Below, piece after piece: positions 56,725 to 64,000 of a DNA stretch of 64,000 nt. The number at the start of each line of letters is the position of its first letter. Position 1 is the first letter of the stretch. Below the pieces are notes generated by a model that worked only from the letters and a program-made list of their open reading frames with translations, was not told the DNA's origin and did no database searches. The stretch spans positions 1-64,000 of the forward strand of contig NZ_MRYA01000005.1 of NCBI RefSeq assembly GCF_001921745.1, given 5' to 3'. This stretch comes from Psychrobacter sp. Cmf 22.2 (GTDB lineage Bacteria; Pseudomonadota; Gammaproteobacteria; Pseudomonadales; Moraxellaceae). A program made the translations under genes and the position numbers.

Positions 56725-58251
56725 CTAATGACGGAAGTTCGGTAATAGTGCGGGAATACCTGGCAACATACCAACGACCGCCATAACACCCGTTAATATC
56801 ACAAAGGTGATCACAGGGATAATCCAGCGACTCATCTTTGATAAGCTCGCACTACGCTCTTTGGATCCAATCAGCCCTAGGTTATCAAGTACCAAGGTAA
56901 TCGACCAGCCAAACGCTGGGTTTACCAGTGCTGACGCGAATACCACGATAGCAGCTGACTGCGTGGTTTTACCTTCGCGCGTCATCTCCATGCCAGCCTC
57001 AAGCAGTGGAATAAATACACCAACGATCAGCGCCACACACATCACCGGCTCCCAAATAGCCAAATCCATTGGGTAGCCCCAGATACCAGCGATCAGACAA
57101 AACAGTCCCGTGAGTATCGCACCCGCTGGTATCGGCCGTTTAGCAATCGCCGCCGGCACAATATAAGTCCCCCATGAGGATGCAAAGTTTGCCCCGCCAA
57201 GGACAGAGCCTGCCACCTGACGAATAGAAGCGCTGGTCATCGTATCATCGATATCCATCAACACGCGCTCAGTACGCTTTGGATAGCTGATCTTTTGAAA
57301 GACTTGATGACCCAAAAAGTCGGGCGACCACATGGCGACAGCCAATACTGCAAACGGCAGTACCACAACGAAGCTCTCAACCGTCGGTAAGCCTAACATC
57401 CAACCAGTGTCTTCTCCCCACCAGTACATCGGGTTCATATTGGGCAGACCTGGTGCCGTTTCAAAAGCAAAGGGTGCGCCCATAACAAAGGCTACGCCAC
57501 CACCTAATAAGCAGCTAAGCGGTACAGCAAGCCAACGCTTTTGGAAATTCTCTAATACAGCATACAGTATAATGGTCAGCAAAATCACCACAAAGGCGAT
57601 ATGCGCCATACCAATACCTTCTGCCCATGCAAACAGGTTTTTAACTTGCGAGATGGTACCGATAAAGCCTAAATATAGCAGCAGACCGCCACACACACCT
57701 TTACTGGTCAAGTTTGCCAGCAGACTACCGCCTTTACTAATAGCTAGTAACAGACCAAAGGCACCGATCAGCAGACCAAAGGCCATTGGGTGACCACCAG
57801 CGGCAACGACAATAGGAATTAGGGGAATGAGGGGGCCGTGCGTACCCGCAAGGTTGGCCGTCGGTAGCAAAAATCCTGAGAATAAGATAACAAAGAAGGC
57901 GACGATTAACAGCTCATAGCGGACGTTTTCTAAGACAAAGGCATCGCTTAGCCCAAGCGGTCCTGCAAACGTAGCGGCAATAGCCCCCACCATAACGACT
58001 TTACCGATTGTCGCGGCCATCGCTGGAATGGTGTCTTCATATTCAAAACGATAATCACGAAATGGCAAGTTCATGCGCCAGCGCTTGGGCTGCATAATCT
58101 GTAGTTCATGATTTAGATAGGCGTCACGACTATTAAAGTTTGAGCTTGGCTGATGCAAATCAGTATAGCTACCTTGCAATTCATCATCGTAGTGAGCTGG
58201 ATTTGACTGCTGCGGATTGGTTCTTGAAGCGGGGATCTCGTTACTACTCAT
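56725..58251 (-). CDS. DUF3360-like multi-spanning permease
   Basis: A 508-residue inner-membrane protein with about 12 hydrophobic segments, a 60-residue polar N terminus and a hydrophilic loop (FQKISYPKRTERVLMDIDD). It resembles the DUF3360 family, permease-like proteins reminiscent of SulP/NCS2 folds (GTHGPLIPLIPIVVAAGGHPMAFG). The transported solute is unknown. The preferred start is ATG at 58251 with AAGGAG 5 bases upstream, rather than the GTG at 58254. The leader has two hairpins, described separately. No neighbouring enzyme suggests the substrate. Confidence 0.75.
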   Translation of the reverse strand: MSSNEIPASRTNPQQSNPAHYDDELQGSYTDLHQPSSNFNSRDAYLNHELQIMQPKRWRMNLPFRDYRFEYEDTIPAMAATIGKVVMVGAIAATFAGPLGLSDAFVLENVRYELLIVAFFVILFSGFLLPTANLAGTHGPLIPLIPIVVAAGGHPMAFGLLIGAFGLLLAISKGGSLLANLTSKGVCGGLLLYLGFIGTISQVKNLFAWAEGIGMAHIAFVVILLTIILYAVLENFQKRWLAVPLSCLLGGGVAFVMGAPFAFETAPGLPNMNPMYWWGEDTGWMLGLPTVESFVVVLPFAVLAVAMWSPDFLGHQVFQKISYPKRTERVLMDIDDTMTSASIRQVAGSVLGGANFASSWGTYIVPAAIAKRPIPAGAILTGLFCLIAGIWGYPMDLAIWEPVMCVALIVGVFIPLLEAGMEMTREGKTTQSAAIVVFASALVNPAFGWSITLVLDNLGLIGSKERSASLSKMSRWIIPVITFVILTGVMAVVGMLPGIPALLPNFRH

Positions 58252-58316
58252 CACATCTCCTTATGCCAACTGAGGATTCATTTTTTATCAATGACGACTT
58301 ATTTGCCCAAAATCGT

Positions 58317-58350
58317 ACAAAAAATAAGCTGCCCAACACAAATTGGCAGC
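58317..58350 (-). promoter_or_regulatory. Attenuator-like hairpin in permease leader
   Basis: On the minus strand GCTGCCAA pairs with TTGGGCAGC (one bulged G), followed by TTATTTTTT. It has the form of an intrinsic terminator but lies about 70 bases before the permease start codon, so it could act as a transcription attenuator. Function is inferred. Confidence 0.5.
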
Positions 58351-58378
58351 CATTGTATGCTATCAAGGCTAGGATTGC

Positions 58379-58398
58379 GAGTTTTGCCGTCAAAACTC
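58379..58398 (-). promoter_or_regulatory. Hairpin with ACGG tetraloop in permease leader
   Basis: On the minus strand GAGTTTTG and CAAAACTC form a perfect 8-bp stem closed by ACGG. ACGR tetraloops are the conserved element of guanidine-II (mini-ykkC) riboswitches, which have two such hairpins. I find only one here, so the resemblance may be chance. Confidence 0.4.
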
Positions 58399-58698
58399 TT
58401 ACCCTTCTATTCGCATTTTGATGTATGACTAATTCCACTCTTAGCGTCTATCTAAATATAATGAGCAGAGCCTTCATATATTGATAACAGGCCAAACGTT
58501 TACTATAGTATTGATATTATTAAATAATTAACATTCGTTACGCTTTAAGGCTGGTGACAGTTTTTATTTTTGACTATGATAGATGTTTTTTGCTCAGTTT
58601 ATAATTAGCTCATTCCATAACTAATAGAAATGATGGTTATCAATATATGAGCATCTTTACGTACCGTAAAAGATAGAGAAAGATAAAGGAATAACAGT

Positions 58699-59256
58699 AT
58701 GAGCTTCCTACCCAAGAATCTAGAAAATTTAAAACGCAAAACTAAAAAGAACGTCATGCCACTTTTAACGCCACACTTACTTAAGCTGCGTATCAATACT
58801 TATGCGCCTTATGTCGGCGCTGGTATCAAGGTCGAGCATGTCGATTTAGATCAGGGCTTGTGCGTAGTCAGTATGGGTCTTAATAGTCTGAACAAAAACA
58901 TCGTCGGCACACAATTTGGTGGTAGCTTATATTCGATGGTTGATCCTTTTTATATGCTGATGCTCATGCATCAACTTGGCAGTACCTATGTGGTATGGGA
59001 TAAAAGCTCGCATATTGAGTTCGTTGCTCCTGGCAATAGCAAAGTGACAACCCGCATGAAAATCCCTAGTACAGAAATTGCCACTATTCAAGAGCTGGCA
59101 AAAGACGGCGAACCTGTATTTCGCGAATATCAAACAGATATCGTGGATAGTCAGCAAAAAGTCATTGCTACGGTCACTAAGACCATCTATATACGCTTGC
59201 GTAAGTACAGCAAGTCCAAAGATCAAAGCAACCGTATAGACAACGTTGATAGCTAA
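58699..59256 (+). CDS. DUF4442 hotdog thioesterase-like protein
   Basis: A 185-residue cytoplasmic protein. NKNIVGTQFGGSLYSMVDPFYMLMLM (in sections) is characteristic of the DUF4442 hotdog family, related to YiiD C-terminal thioesterases. SSHIEFVAPGNSKVTTRMKI continues the sheet. The N terminus is basic (LKRKTKKNVM) and the C-terminal tail is polar. AAAGGAATAAC precedes the ATG. Acyl-thioester substrate unknown. Confidence 0.88.
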   Translation: MSFLPKNLENLKRKTKKNVMPLLTPHLLKLRINTYAPYVGAGIKVEHVDLDQGLCVVSMGLNSLNKNIVGTQFGGSLYSMVDPFYMLMLMHQLGSTYVVWDKSSHIEFVAPGNSKVTTRMKIPSTEIATIQELAKDGEPVFREYQTDIVDSQQKVIATVTKTIYIRLRKYSKSKDQSNRIDNVDS

Positions 59257-59302
59257 TTAATAACGTTGACAACTAAATGTAAACGTAAATACCCTACATA
59301 CA

Positions 59303-59347
59303 AAAACCCCAATCTGGCAGTCGCTCAGATTGGGGTTTTGTCTTTTT
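59303..59347 (+). terminator. Terminator between DUF4442 gene and rplS
   Basis: AAAACCCCAATCTG pairs with CAGATTGGGGTTTT around a 9-nt loop, followed by GTCTTTTTT. The symmetric A/T ends allow use by the convergent rplS transcript. Confidence 0.88.
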
Positions 59348-59471
59348 TGGTATGGCCCGCTTATTTATAAATAAACCTATGAATAAGGGCTTGTATCTAC
59401 TTTTGCTTCCCTCCTAAGCGCTATGTTAAACAATTTAGGAGGGTTGGCAAGTTTTAGCGCAATGCTTAAAC

Positions 59472-59894
59472 TTAGATACCAGGTGCAGTTTCAACTGCAT
59501 CAGGTACGCCAGCGTCAGTTTTTTTCTGAGCAGCTGGACGACCACCAAGCTTTTCGCGAATACGTGCTGACTTACCAGAACGCTCACGTAAGTAGTACAG
59601 TTTCGCACGGCGAACAGCACCGCGGCGTTTCACTTCAATGCTATCAATGATTGGTGAATGCAATTGAAATGCACGCTCAACACCAACGCCACTTGAAATT
59701 TTACGGACAGTAAACGCTGAGTTTAGACCGCGGTTACGCTTAGCGATAACCACACCTTCAAAGGCCTGTAAACGCTCACGCTCACCTTCACGTACTTTTA
59801 CTTGAACCACGATAGTATCACCTGGTGCAAAGTTTGGGCGTTCAAGTAGTTGTTCGTTTTCGATGACCTGAACCAATGGATGCTTGTTGCTCAT
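59472..59894 (-). CDS. rplS: 50S ribosomal protein L19
   Basis: Protein at the 30S-50S interface, 140 residues. The core [35 protein letters not shown] (in sections), [20 protein letters not shown] and [15 protein letters not shown] is standard. The C terminus has an extra 20 or so Ala/Asp/Pro-rich residues beyond the E. coli 115-residue form. It is the last gene of rpsP-rimM-trmD-rplS; the 136-base gap to trmD is larger than usual. Confidence 0.97.
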   Translation of the reverse strand: MSNKHPLVQVIENEQLLERPNFAPGDTIVVQVKVREGERERLQAFEGVVIAKRNRGLNSAFTVRKISSGVGVERAFQLHSPIIDSIEVKRRGAVRRAKLYYLRERSGKSARIREKLGGRPAAQKKTDAGVPDAVETAPGI

Positions 59895-60030
59895 GAGAGT
59901 TATCTCCTCACATTAGATAATAGAGGCTTTACGCATATCACCTGTTTGTAATAATTAATCGTATCACGCATTTACGAGATACAACATAAATGGGGTCTAA
60001 CAAACGGCCATTGTCGTATGACCTGTTTCA

Positions 60031-60825
60031 TTATTGATCAAAATCTTCGTTGTTAACTGTTTTCAAGCTATTTTTTTTTGCCAGTGCTTTTAGCCAAGCA
60101 ACTTGCTGCGCATTTGGAGTAAATGCTTGCCACAAATCTGGACGTCGTACTTTGGTACGCTCGACCTGTTGACTAAAACGCCATTTAGCGATATTGGCAT
60201 GATGACCTGAAAGTAACACTTCAGGAACGTTTATACCAGCAAACTCATGCGGCTTGGTATAATGTGGACAATCAAGCAAACCATCGACGAACGAATCTTG
60301 CTCAGCTGACTTATCATCACCCATTATATCGGGTAGACGACGTATCACACTATCCATAAGTACCATTGCCGGTAACTCACCGCCAGTCAGTACATAATCA
60401 CCAAGTGACACTTCCATATCGACATACTGCGATAATAAACGCTCATCAATTCCTTCATAACGACCGCATAATAAAATCATGCCATCATACTCAGTCATGC
60501 TGACCACACTCTTTTCGCTCAGCACTTGTCCTTGTGGTGACATATAAATCACCGGACAATGTGCTTTATCAATACGGCAACCATGTTGGCTAGCACGCAG
60601 ACGCGCATCTTCAATTGCTTTAGATAATGGCTCCGCCATCATTACCATACCAGGACCACCACCATAGGGACGTTCATCAATACGGCGATAATTATCCGTG
60701 GTATAGTCGCGCGGGTTAATGCACTCAATTGTGATTTGTTCTTGAGTTACTGCTCGTCCCGTAATACCAAACTCACGAATCGTGGCAAACATCTCAGGAA
60801 AAATACTGATCACAGCAAAATACAT
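60031..60825 (-). CDS. trmD: tRNA (guanine-N1)-methyltransferase
   Basis: Makes m1G37 in tRNAs, preventing +1 frameshifts. The 264-residue SPOUT enzyme has [13 protein letters not shown] at the start, [25 protein letters not shown] and the knot segment [15 protein letters not shown]. The catalytic Asp lies in DCPHYTKP region. It sits in canonical order after rimM, 75 bases apart. Confidence 0.98.
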   Translation of the reverse strand: MYFAVISIFPEMFATIREFGITGRAVTQEQITIECINPRDYTTDNYRRIDERPYGGGPGMVMMAEPLSKAIEDARLRASQHGCRIDKAHCPVIYMSPQGQVLSEKSVVSMTEYDGMILLCGRYEGIDERLLSQYVDMEVSLGDYVLTGGELPAMVLMDSVIRRLPDIMGDDKSAEQDSFVDGLLDCPHYTKPHEFAGINVPEVLLSGHHANIAKWRFSQQVERTKVRRPDLWQAFTPNAQQVAWLKALAKKNSLKTVNNEDFDQ

Positions 60826-60900
60826 CTGACCTCTGTTTAAATAATGCTCGCTAAATGATACCTATATAGGCACATTATTACTTCAATCTTAAAGATCAAA

Positions 60901-61434
60901 TTAATAATCGCTTGGCCATGCGACATGGACTGTTTTATTGGTCATATCGACCTCAATTACAGTTTGCGCATGCCATGGTATCAAGCGCTCTTCATTATCT
61001 AAGCTGTTTGAATGTGCTGCGACACGCATAATGTCATGAGCACCAGTTTCAAACATCTCAGCAATATCACCAAGATACTCATCTTGCTCGTTCAAAACTC
61101 TTAGCCCAACCAGTTCCGACCAATAAAATTCGTCTTCTTCAGGTTCAGGTAGTGAGTCTTTTGCAACCCAAATAGCCACACCTTTCATGGTTTCAGCGAT
61201 ATTACGATCAGGAACTTGCTCAAATTGAGCCACAAGCCCTGTACCTTGCTGACGCCACTTACTGACTGTTAACGGCTTCATGCCAGTGGCAGTTTTTATC
61301 CACCATGGCTGCATATCAAAGATATCTGAACGTTCATCTGTATCGCTAAACACCCAAAGCCAGCCCTTAATACCATAAGGTTTCTTAAGCTGACCGATCT
61401 TTATAAGTGTACTGGCGTCTGGCACAGATGACAT
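60901..61434 (-). CDS. rimM: 16S rRNA processing protein RimM
   Basis: Assembly factor for the 30S head; binds S19. The 177-residue protein has the N-terminal GQLKKPYGIKGWLWVF and the PRC-barrel region FYWSELVGLRVLNE. The start at 61434 matches the family; an upstream ATG at 61473 would add 13 hydrophobic residues. It lies 161 bases downstream of rpsP in the usual order. Confidence 0.96.
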   Translation of the reverse strand: MSSVPDASTLIKIGQLKKPYGIKGWLWVFSDTDERSDIFDMQPWWIKTATGMKPLTVSKWRQQGTGLVAQFEQVPDRNIAETMKGVAIWVAKDSLPEPEEDEFYWSELVGLRVLNEQDEYLGDIAEMFETGAHDIMRVAAHSNSLDNEERLIPWHAQTVIEVDMTNKTVHVAWPSDY

Positions 61435-61595
61435 AATGTCTAACCTAACAATAAGAAAAACAGTAATCGCCAATAAAAAAGCAATTAAATGATAAAAACA
61501 GTTAACGGCGTATACTGGTCAAACCAGCTACGCTATCTATTTTAAAACATACTTAATAGTCTAAGAATTGACTATAAGTACTCAACGACTATCAC

Positions 61596-61868
61596 TTAAG
61601 CAGTTGCTTCAGTAGTTGTTGTCGCTGATTTGTTGTAAGCCTTTGCTAATGAAGCAACGCGATCTGAAGGCTGTGCACCTTTTGCGATCCACGCATTGTA
61701 CGCTTCCATGTTTAGGCGTACTGCTTCTTCAGACTCTTTGGCGAGTGGATTAAAAAAGCCAATGTTTTCAATATAGCGACCGTCACGCGCGCGGCGTTGA
61801 TCAGCAACAACTACTTGATAAAATGGGCGTTTCTTGGCACCGCCCCGTGCTAAACGAATAACAACCAT
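61596..61868 (-). CDS. rpsP: 30S ribosomal protein S16
   Basis: 90-residue small-subunit protein with [22 protein letters not shown] and [15 protein letters not shown]. Opens the rpsP-rimM-trmD-rplS operon and has a good promoter just upstream. Confidence 0.98.
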   Translation of the reverse strand: MVVIRLARGGAKKRPFYQVVVADQRRARDGRYIENIGFFNPLAKESEEAVRLNMEAYNAWIAKGAQPSDRVASLAKAYNKSATTTTEATA

Positions 61869-61907
61869 GTGAATTCTCTCTTTCGCAGGTATACCAAAAA
61901 GGGCATA

Positions 61908-61936
61908 ATTATATCACAGTCTTGATTTGTTGAAAA
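61908..61936 (-). promoter_or_regulatory. Promoter for rpsP operon
   Basis: On the minus strand TTTTCA (61931-61936) and TATAAT (61908-61913) are 17 bp apart, with TG one base before the -10 box (extended -10). It lies 40 bases upstream of the rpsP start. Confidence 0.65.
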
Positions 61937-62070
61937 CATAAACTGTGTTTATTTAATGACTATTATAACAATGGCTTAAAGGCAATTAAAGGCCTGAAAT
62001 ATCACACCCTATTTATGACGCAAAGGTAGATATCTAATGATAACTTTGTAGCCAGCTCGTAGCGCCTAAT

Positions 62071-62102
62071 GCAGTATTGCACTATACTTTATGCAATACT
62101 GC
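62071..62102. promoter_or_regulatory. Perfect 11-bp inverted repeat before envZ
   Basis: GCAGTATTGCA (62071-62081) is mirrored by TGCAATACTGC (62092-62102) around a 10-nt spacer that contains TATACT, a -10-like hexamer. It ends 17 bases before the envZ start codon. It could be an operator over the promoter or a hairpin in the mRNA leader. Confidence 0.55.
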
Positions 62103-62119
62103 AAGAGCGTTAAATTCTT

Positions 62120-63586
62120 ATGATTACCCCAACTTCTCGTCATCGCCGCACAGCTTGGTTACCACGTTCGTACTCTAGCACTTGGCTTACAACCTTAATG
62201 GTGGCCTTCATTGTCATAATCAGCGTTGGTCTATCTATTTGGTTTTTTTGGCGCAGTTTATATTTACCAGAGCTCAAAAACCATGCGCGTTATTTGACAA
62301 GCGAGCTGCGTTTAATGAATAGTGCCAGAAAAGACTGGCAAGACAACCCAAGGATGCAACAATGGCTATATCGTAACTCACACGTGGTAGTCGTTAACAA
62401 TCCTAGTGACTTTCCTCAAGTTGAAGACAAGATTTTTGTAGGAGTATTTACAGATGTTTTGCAACGAGAAATCGGAGCGCAATTAGGCCGACCTGTTGAA
62501 GTATATTTTAAATTTAAGCCCACGCCTCAGCTATGGATACAAGACAGTCGTGACCAAAGTTTTTGGATTCGTGAACCAGTTGTCTATTATTCTCAATACA
62601 GCCCAACATTGTTAGCGTTATTCCTGTTAGGCTTGCCAATCCTGACTTTATTGACAATTATCTTGCTAGCACGTCAGCTAAACCGTCCTCTTCGTCACTT
62701 ACAGCGTGCGGCTACCAATTACATTCGTCTTGGTCATGCGACTACTTTGCCAACGCATACAGGACCTACCGAAATCCGCCAGGTCAATACGGCATTCAAT
62801 CGACTATTTACAACGCTTAGTCAAGCGCAAAAAGAACGCACTATCATGTTGGCTGGTATCTCACACGATCTGCGTACGCCGCTGACACGCATGCGTTTGA
62901 CCGCTGAAATGTTACCAGATGACTTTTTTCGTGAGGGGTTGATTTATGATATCGAAGACATGGATGCAATTTTAGAGCAGTTTATATCTTTTATGAAAGA
63001 TGGTTCTGATGAGCCTGTACGCCTCACCAATTTAGACACTATATTTAATGAAATTATGGTCCAATTTGCTCCTATGCCGTTTGTTTATCAATCAGAGCTT
63101 CAAAGAGCGGTGCCAATACGTCCCTTATCGATAAAACGCCTAGTTATCAATCTTGTGAATAATGCAAATCGTTATGGTAAGCCGCCAATCTATTTGTCTG
63201 CCAATATCGTACCGACCTTCATTGAGACAGTGATTGCAGAAAATACTGATATCGTGACTGAAAGCGAGGTAAATCAAGAAGCTCAGGAGCAATTGATGAT
63301 ATGTGTACGTGACTGCGGCGATGGAGTAGCAGAAGACCAATTAGAACGAATTATGCAACCGTTTGAGCGTGGAGAAACAGCACGTACCACTCAAGGCAGT
63401 GGACTTGGTTTAGCTATTGTTAGCCGTATTGCAGGTTTACATCATGGCACTGTAGAAGCTATCAATCATCCTGAGGGTGGACTACAAGTTTGTATCCGCC
63501 TGCCTCTTCTATCCAAAGTTGCAGATGAAGCGGTCATTGATGATGATTTGACTACCCCAGATAATGCCATCAATAGCGAAGGCTAA
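62120..63586 (+). CDS. envZ: EnvZ-type osmosensor histidine kinase
   Basis: Inner-membrane sensor kinase, 488 residues. The first helix is at about 25-47, the periplasmic domain follows to about 155 (REIGAQLGRPVEVYFKF matches EnvZ), the second helix is at about 160-185 and then a HAMP domain. The H-box MLAGISHDLRTPLTRMRL has the phospho-His. N box LVINLVNNANRYG, then DCGDGV and GSGLGLAIVSRIAG form the ATPase. The acidic tail extends a little beyond the family. ompR is not adjacent: upstream is the divergent rpsP operon. Confidence 0.93.
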   Translation: MITPTSRHRRTAWLPRSYSSTWLTTLMVAFIVIISVGLSIWFFWRSLYLPELKNHARYLTSELRLMNSARKDWQDNPRMQQWLYRNSHVVVVNNPSDFPQVEDKIFVGVFTDVLQREIGAQLGRPVEVYFKFKPTPQLWIQDSRDQSFWIREPVVYYSQYSPTLLALFLLGLPILTLLTIILLARQLNRPLRHLQRAATNYIRLGHATTLPTHTGPTEIRQVNTAFNRLFTTLSQAQKERTIMLAGISHDLRTPLTRMRLTAEMLPDDFFREGLIYDIEDMDAILEQFISFMKDGSDEPVRLTNLDTIFNEIMVQFAPMPFVYQSELQRAVPIRPLSIKRLVINLVNNANRYGKPPIYLSANIVPTFIETVIAENTDIVTESEVNQEAQEQLMICVRDCGDGVAEDQLERIMQPFERGETARTTQGSGLGLAIVSRIAGLHHGTVEAINHPEGGLQVCIRLPLLSKVADEAVIDDDLTTPDNAINSEG

Positions 63587-63615
63587 CAAAAGAACGAATA
63601 TAAGACAATTCATCG

Positions 63616-63640
63616 AAAACCATCATGAAGAGATGGTTTA
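63616..63640 (-). terminator. Hairpin between envZ and small membrane protein gene
   Basis: AAACCATC (63617-63624) pairs with GATGGTTT (63632-63639). On the minus strand the T-tract is short (TTTTC), so it is a moderate candidate for ending the 59-residue gene; envZ may also use it. Confidence 0.5.
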
Positions 63641-63649
63641 AAAAGTGGG

Positions 63650-63829
63650 TTATTCTTTAGTCCCGATTAACGGCGGTACATGCTTGGCACTATTAATAAA
63701 TGTTATTGGATGCGTGAGCTCTGCTTGTGCAGTCTGTAAACTCTCAGTAGGAGTTGGTTTTTGTATAAACAAGTAGTAGCCAAGCATTAAGGCATTTAGT
63801 AATACTAAACCACCGAATAAATAAGGCAT
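63650..63829 (-). CDS. Small membrane protein, 59 residues
   Basis: A short gene on the minus strand: ATG at 63829, stop TAA at 63650-63652, with GGAGAG at ideal spacing upstream. The protein starts MPYLFGGLVLLNALMLGYYLFI, one membrane helix with outward or inward orientation undecided, then about 35 polar residues ending in VPPLIGTKE. I do not recognise the family. It is convergent with envZ. The strong ribosome site and the helix favour a real gene; it could also be the N-terminal remnant of a longer protein. Confidence 0.7.
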   Translation of the reverse strand: MPYLFGGLVLLNALMLGYYLFIQKPTPTESLQTAQAELTHPITFINSAKHVPPLIGTKE

Positions 63830-63907
63830 TTTACTCTCCTGTACAGCCTTAAACTCAAAATAACGGTAAGCTCAATATTACCGTAGATAAGGTTATTACT
63901 TACCAAA

Positions 63908-63944
63908 ACGTGATTTATTGATCTCATTCATAAATCACGTGGTC
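63908..63944 (-). terminator. Terminator-like hairpin near right edge
   Basis: ACGTGATTTAT (63908-63918) is mirrored exactly at 63930-63940 with an 11-nt loop. On the minus strand TTTTGG follows, so it could end a minus-strand gene that starts beyond the right edge. Confidence 0.55.
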
Positions 63945-64000
63945 GACTCCATTAACAACTCTAAATGATTTTAGTTGATAAAGTCTTCTCATACAAATCA

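Larger units (their letters stand above)
58255..58698. other. Divergent intergenic region with structured permease leader
   Basis: 444 bases without a supported gene. The left third is the minus-strand leader of the permease gene and contains two hairpins (58317-58350 and 58379-58398). The right part is AT-rich and should hold the thioesterase-like gene's promoter. Confidence 0.6.

Noticed and set aside
58379..58398. Full guanidine-II (mini-ykkC) riboswitch
   Set aside because: Only one ACGR hairpin is present; the second required hairpin was not found within the leader, so it is reported only as a partial resemblance.

Overview
The window is a chromosomal segment of a Gram-negative gammaproteobacterium, most likely Moraxellaceae and probably Psychrobacter. 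This rests on moderate, AT-leaning composition, protein sequences close to Psychrobacter/Acinetobacter types, and gene pairings such as tyrS|anmK and rpsP-rimM-trmD-rplS. The genus is an inference from recognition, not from a database search. Nearly everything is housekeeping. I see no prophage, insertion sequence, CRISPR array, tRNA or plasmid-type module.

Left edge (1-740): no gene, but three tandem sigma70 promoters on the minus strand, each with a 16-bp spacer, followed by a long leader. They look like the start of a ribosomal RNA operon whose 16S gene would lie just left of base 1. 741-6674: a uracil-DNA glycosylase superfamily protein, upp with an SDR oxidoreductase, an unrecognised protein with a possible ADP-ribosyltransferase-like layout, an alpha/beta hydrolase, a DUF1653 protein and tyrS. 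6794-14600: anmK, fabF, a coiled-coil protein, a long-form Xaa-Pro aminopeptidase and a POT-family peptide transporter. 14878-20426: an Ala/Glu-rich membrane-anchored protein, lnt, a CorC-like CBS protein, a DUF4105 (Lnb-like) membrane protein and a YcgN cysteine-cluster protein. 20592-32112: dienelactone hydrolase, the GTPase RbgA/YlqF, mutY, tesB, rapA, a D-2-hydroxyacid dehydrogenase, a Baeyer-Villiger-type monooxygenase and an RluA-family pseudouridine synthase.

32487-42376: trxA, rho behind a long leader, a glycine-zipper lipoprotein, a YpfJ-type zinc metallopeptidase, an acidic lipoprotein, then the translation cluster rpmI-rplT / pheS-pheT-ihfA on the minus strand (without infC). 42792-50128: a hotdog thioesterase, a HisI-HisE fusion, tatA-tatB-tatC, an FBH1-like UvrD helicase overlapping dusC, a MAPEG protein and an OsmC protein. 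50561-56590: rppH, an NRDE/TANGO2 protein, lgt-thyA-folA and uvrC. 56725-63829: a DUF3360-like permease with a structured leader, a DUF4442 thioesterase-like protein, rpsP-rimM-trmD-rplS, envZ (without an adjacent ompR) and a 59-residue membrane protein.

Themes: lipoprotein maturation is well represented (lgt, lnt, a possible second N-acyltransferase-type protein, and two small lipoproteins). So are translation and RNA turnover (tyrS, pheST, ribosomal proteins, trmD, rimM, dusC, rho, rapA, rppH). Most convergent gene pairs are separated by clear intrinsic terminators. I found no self-evident new multi-gene system. The best leads are the lipoprotein-acylation neighbourhood, the ART-like unknown protein, the hairpin leader of the DUF3360 permease, and the inverted repeat in front of the orphan envZ.
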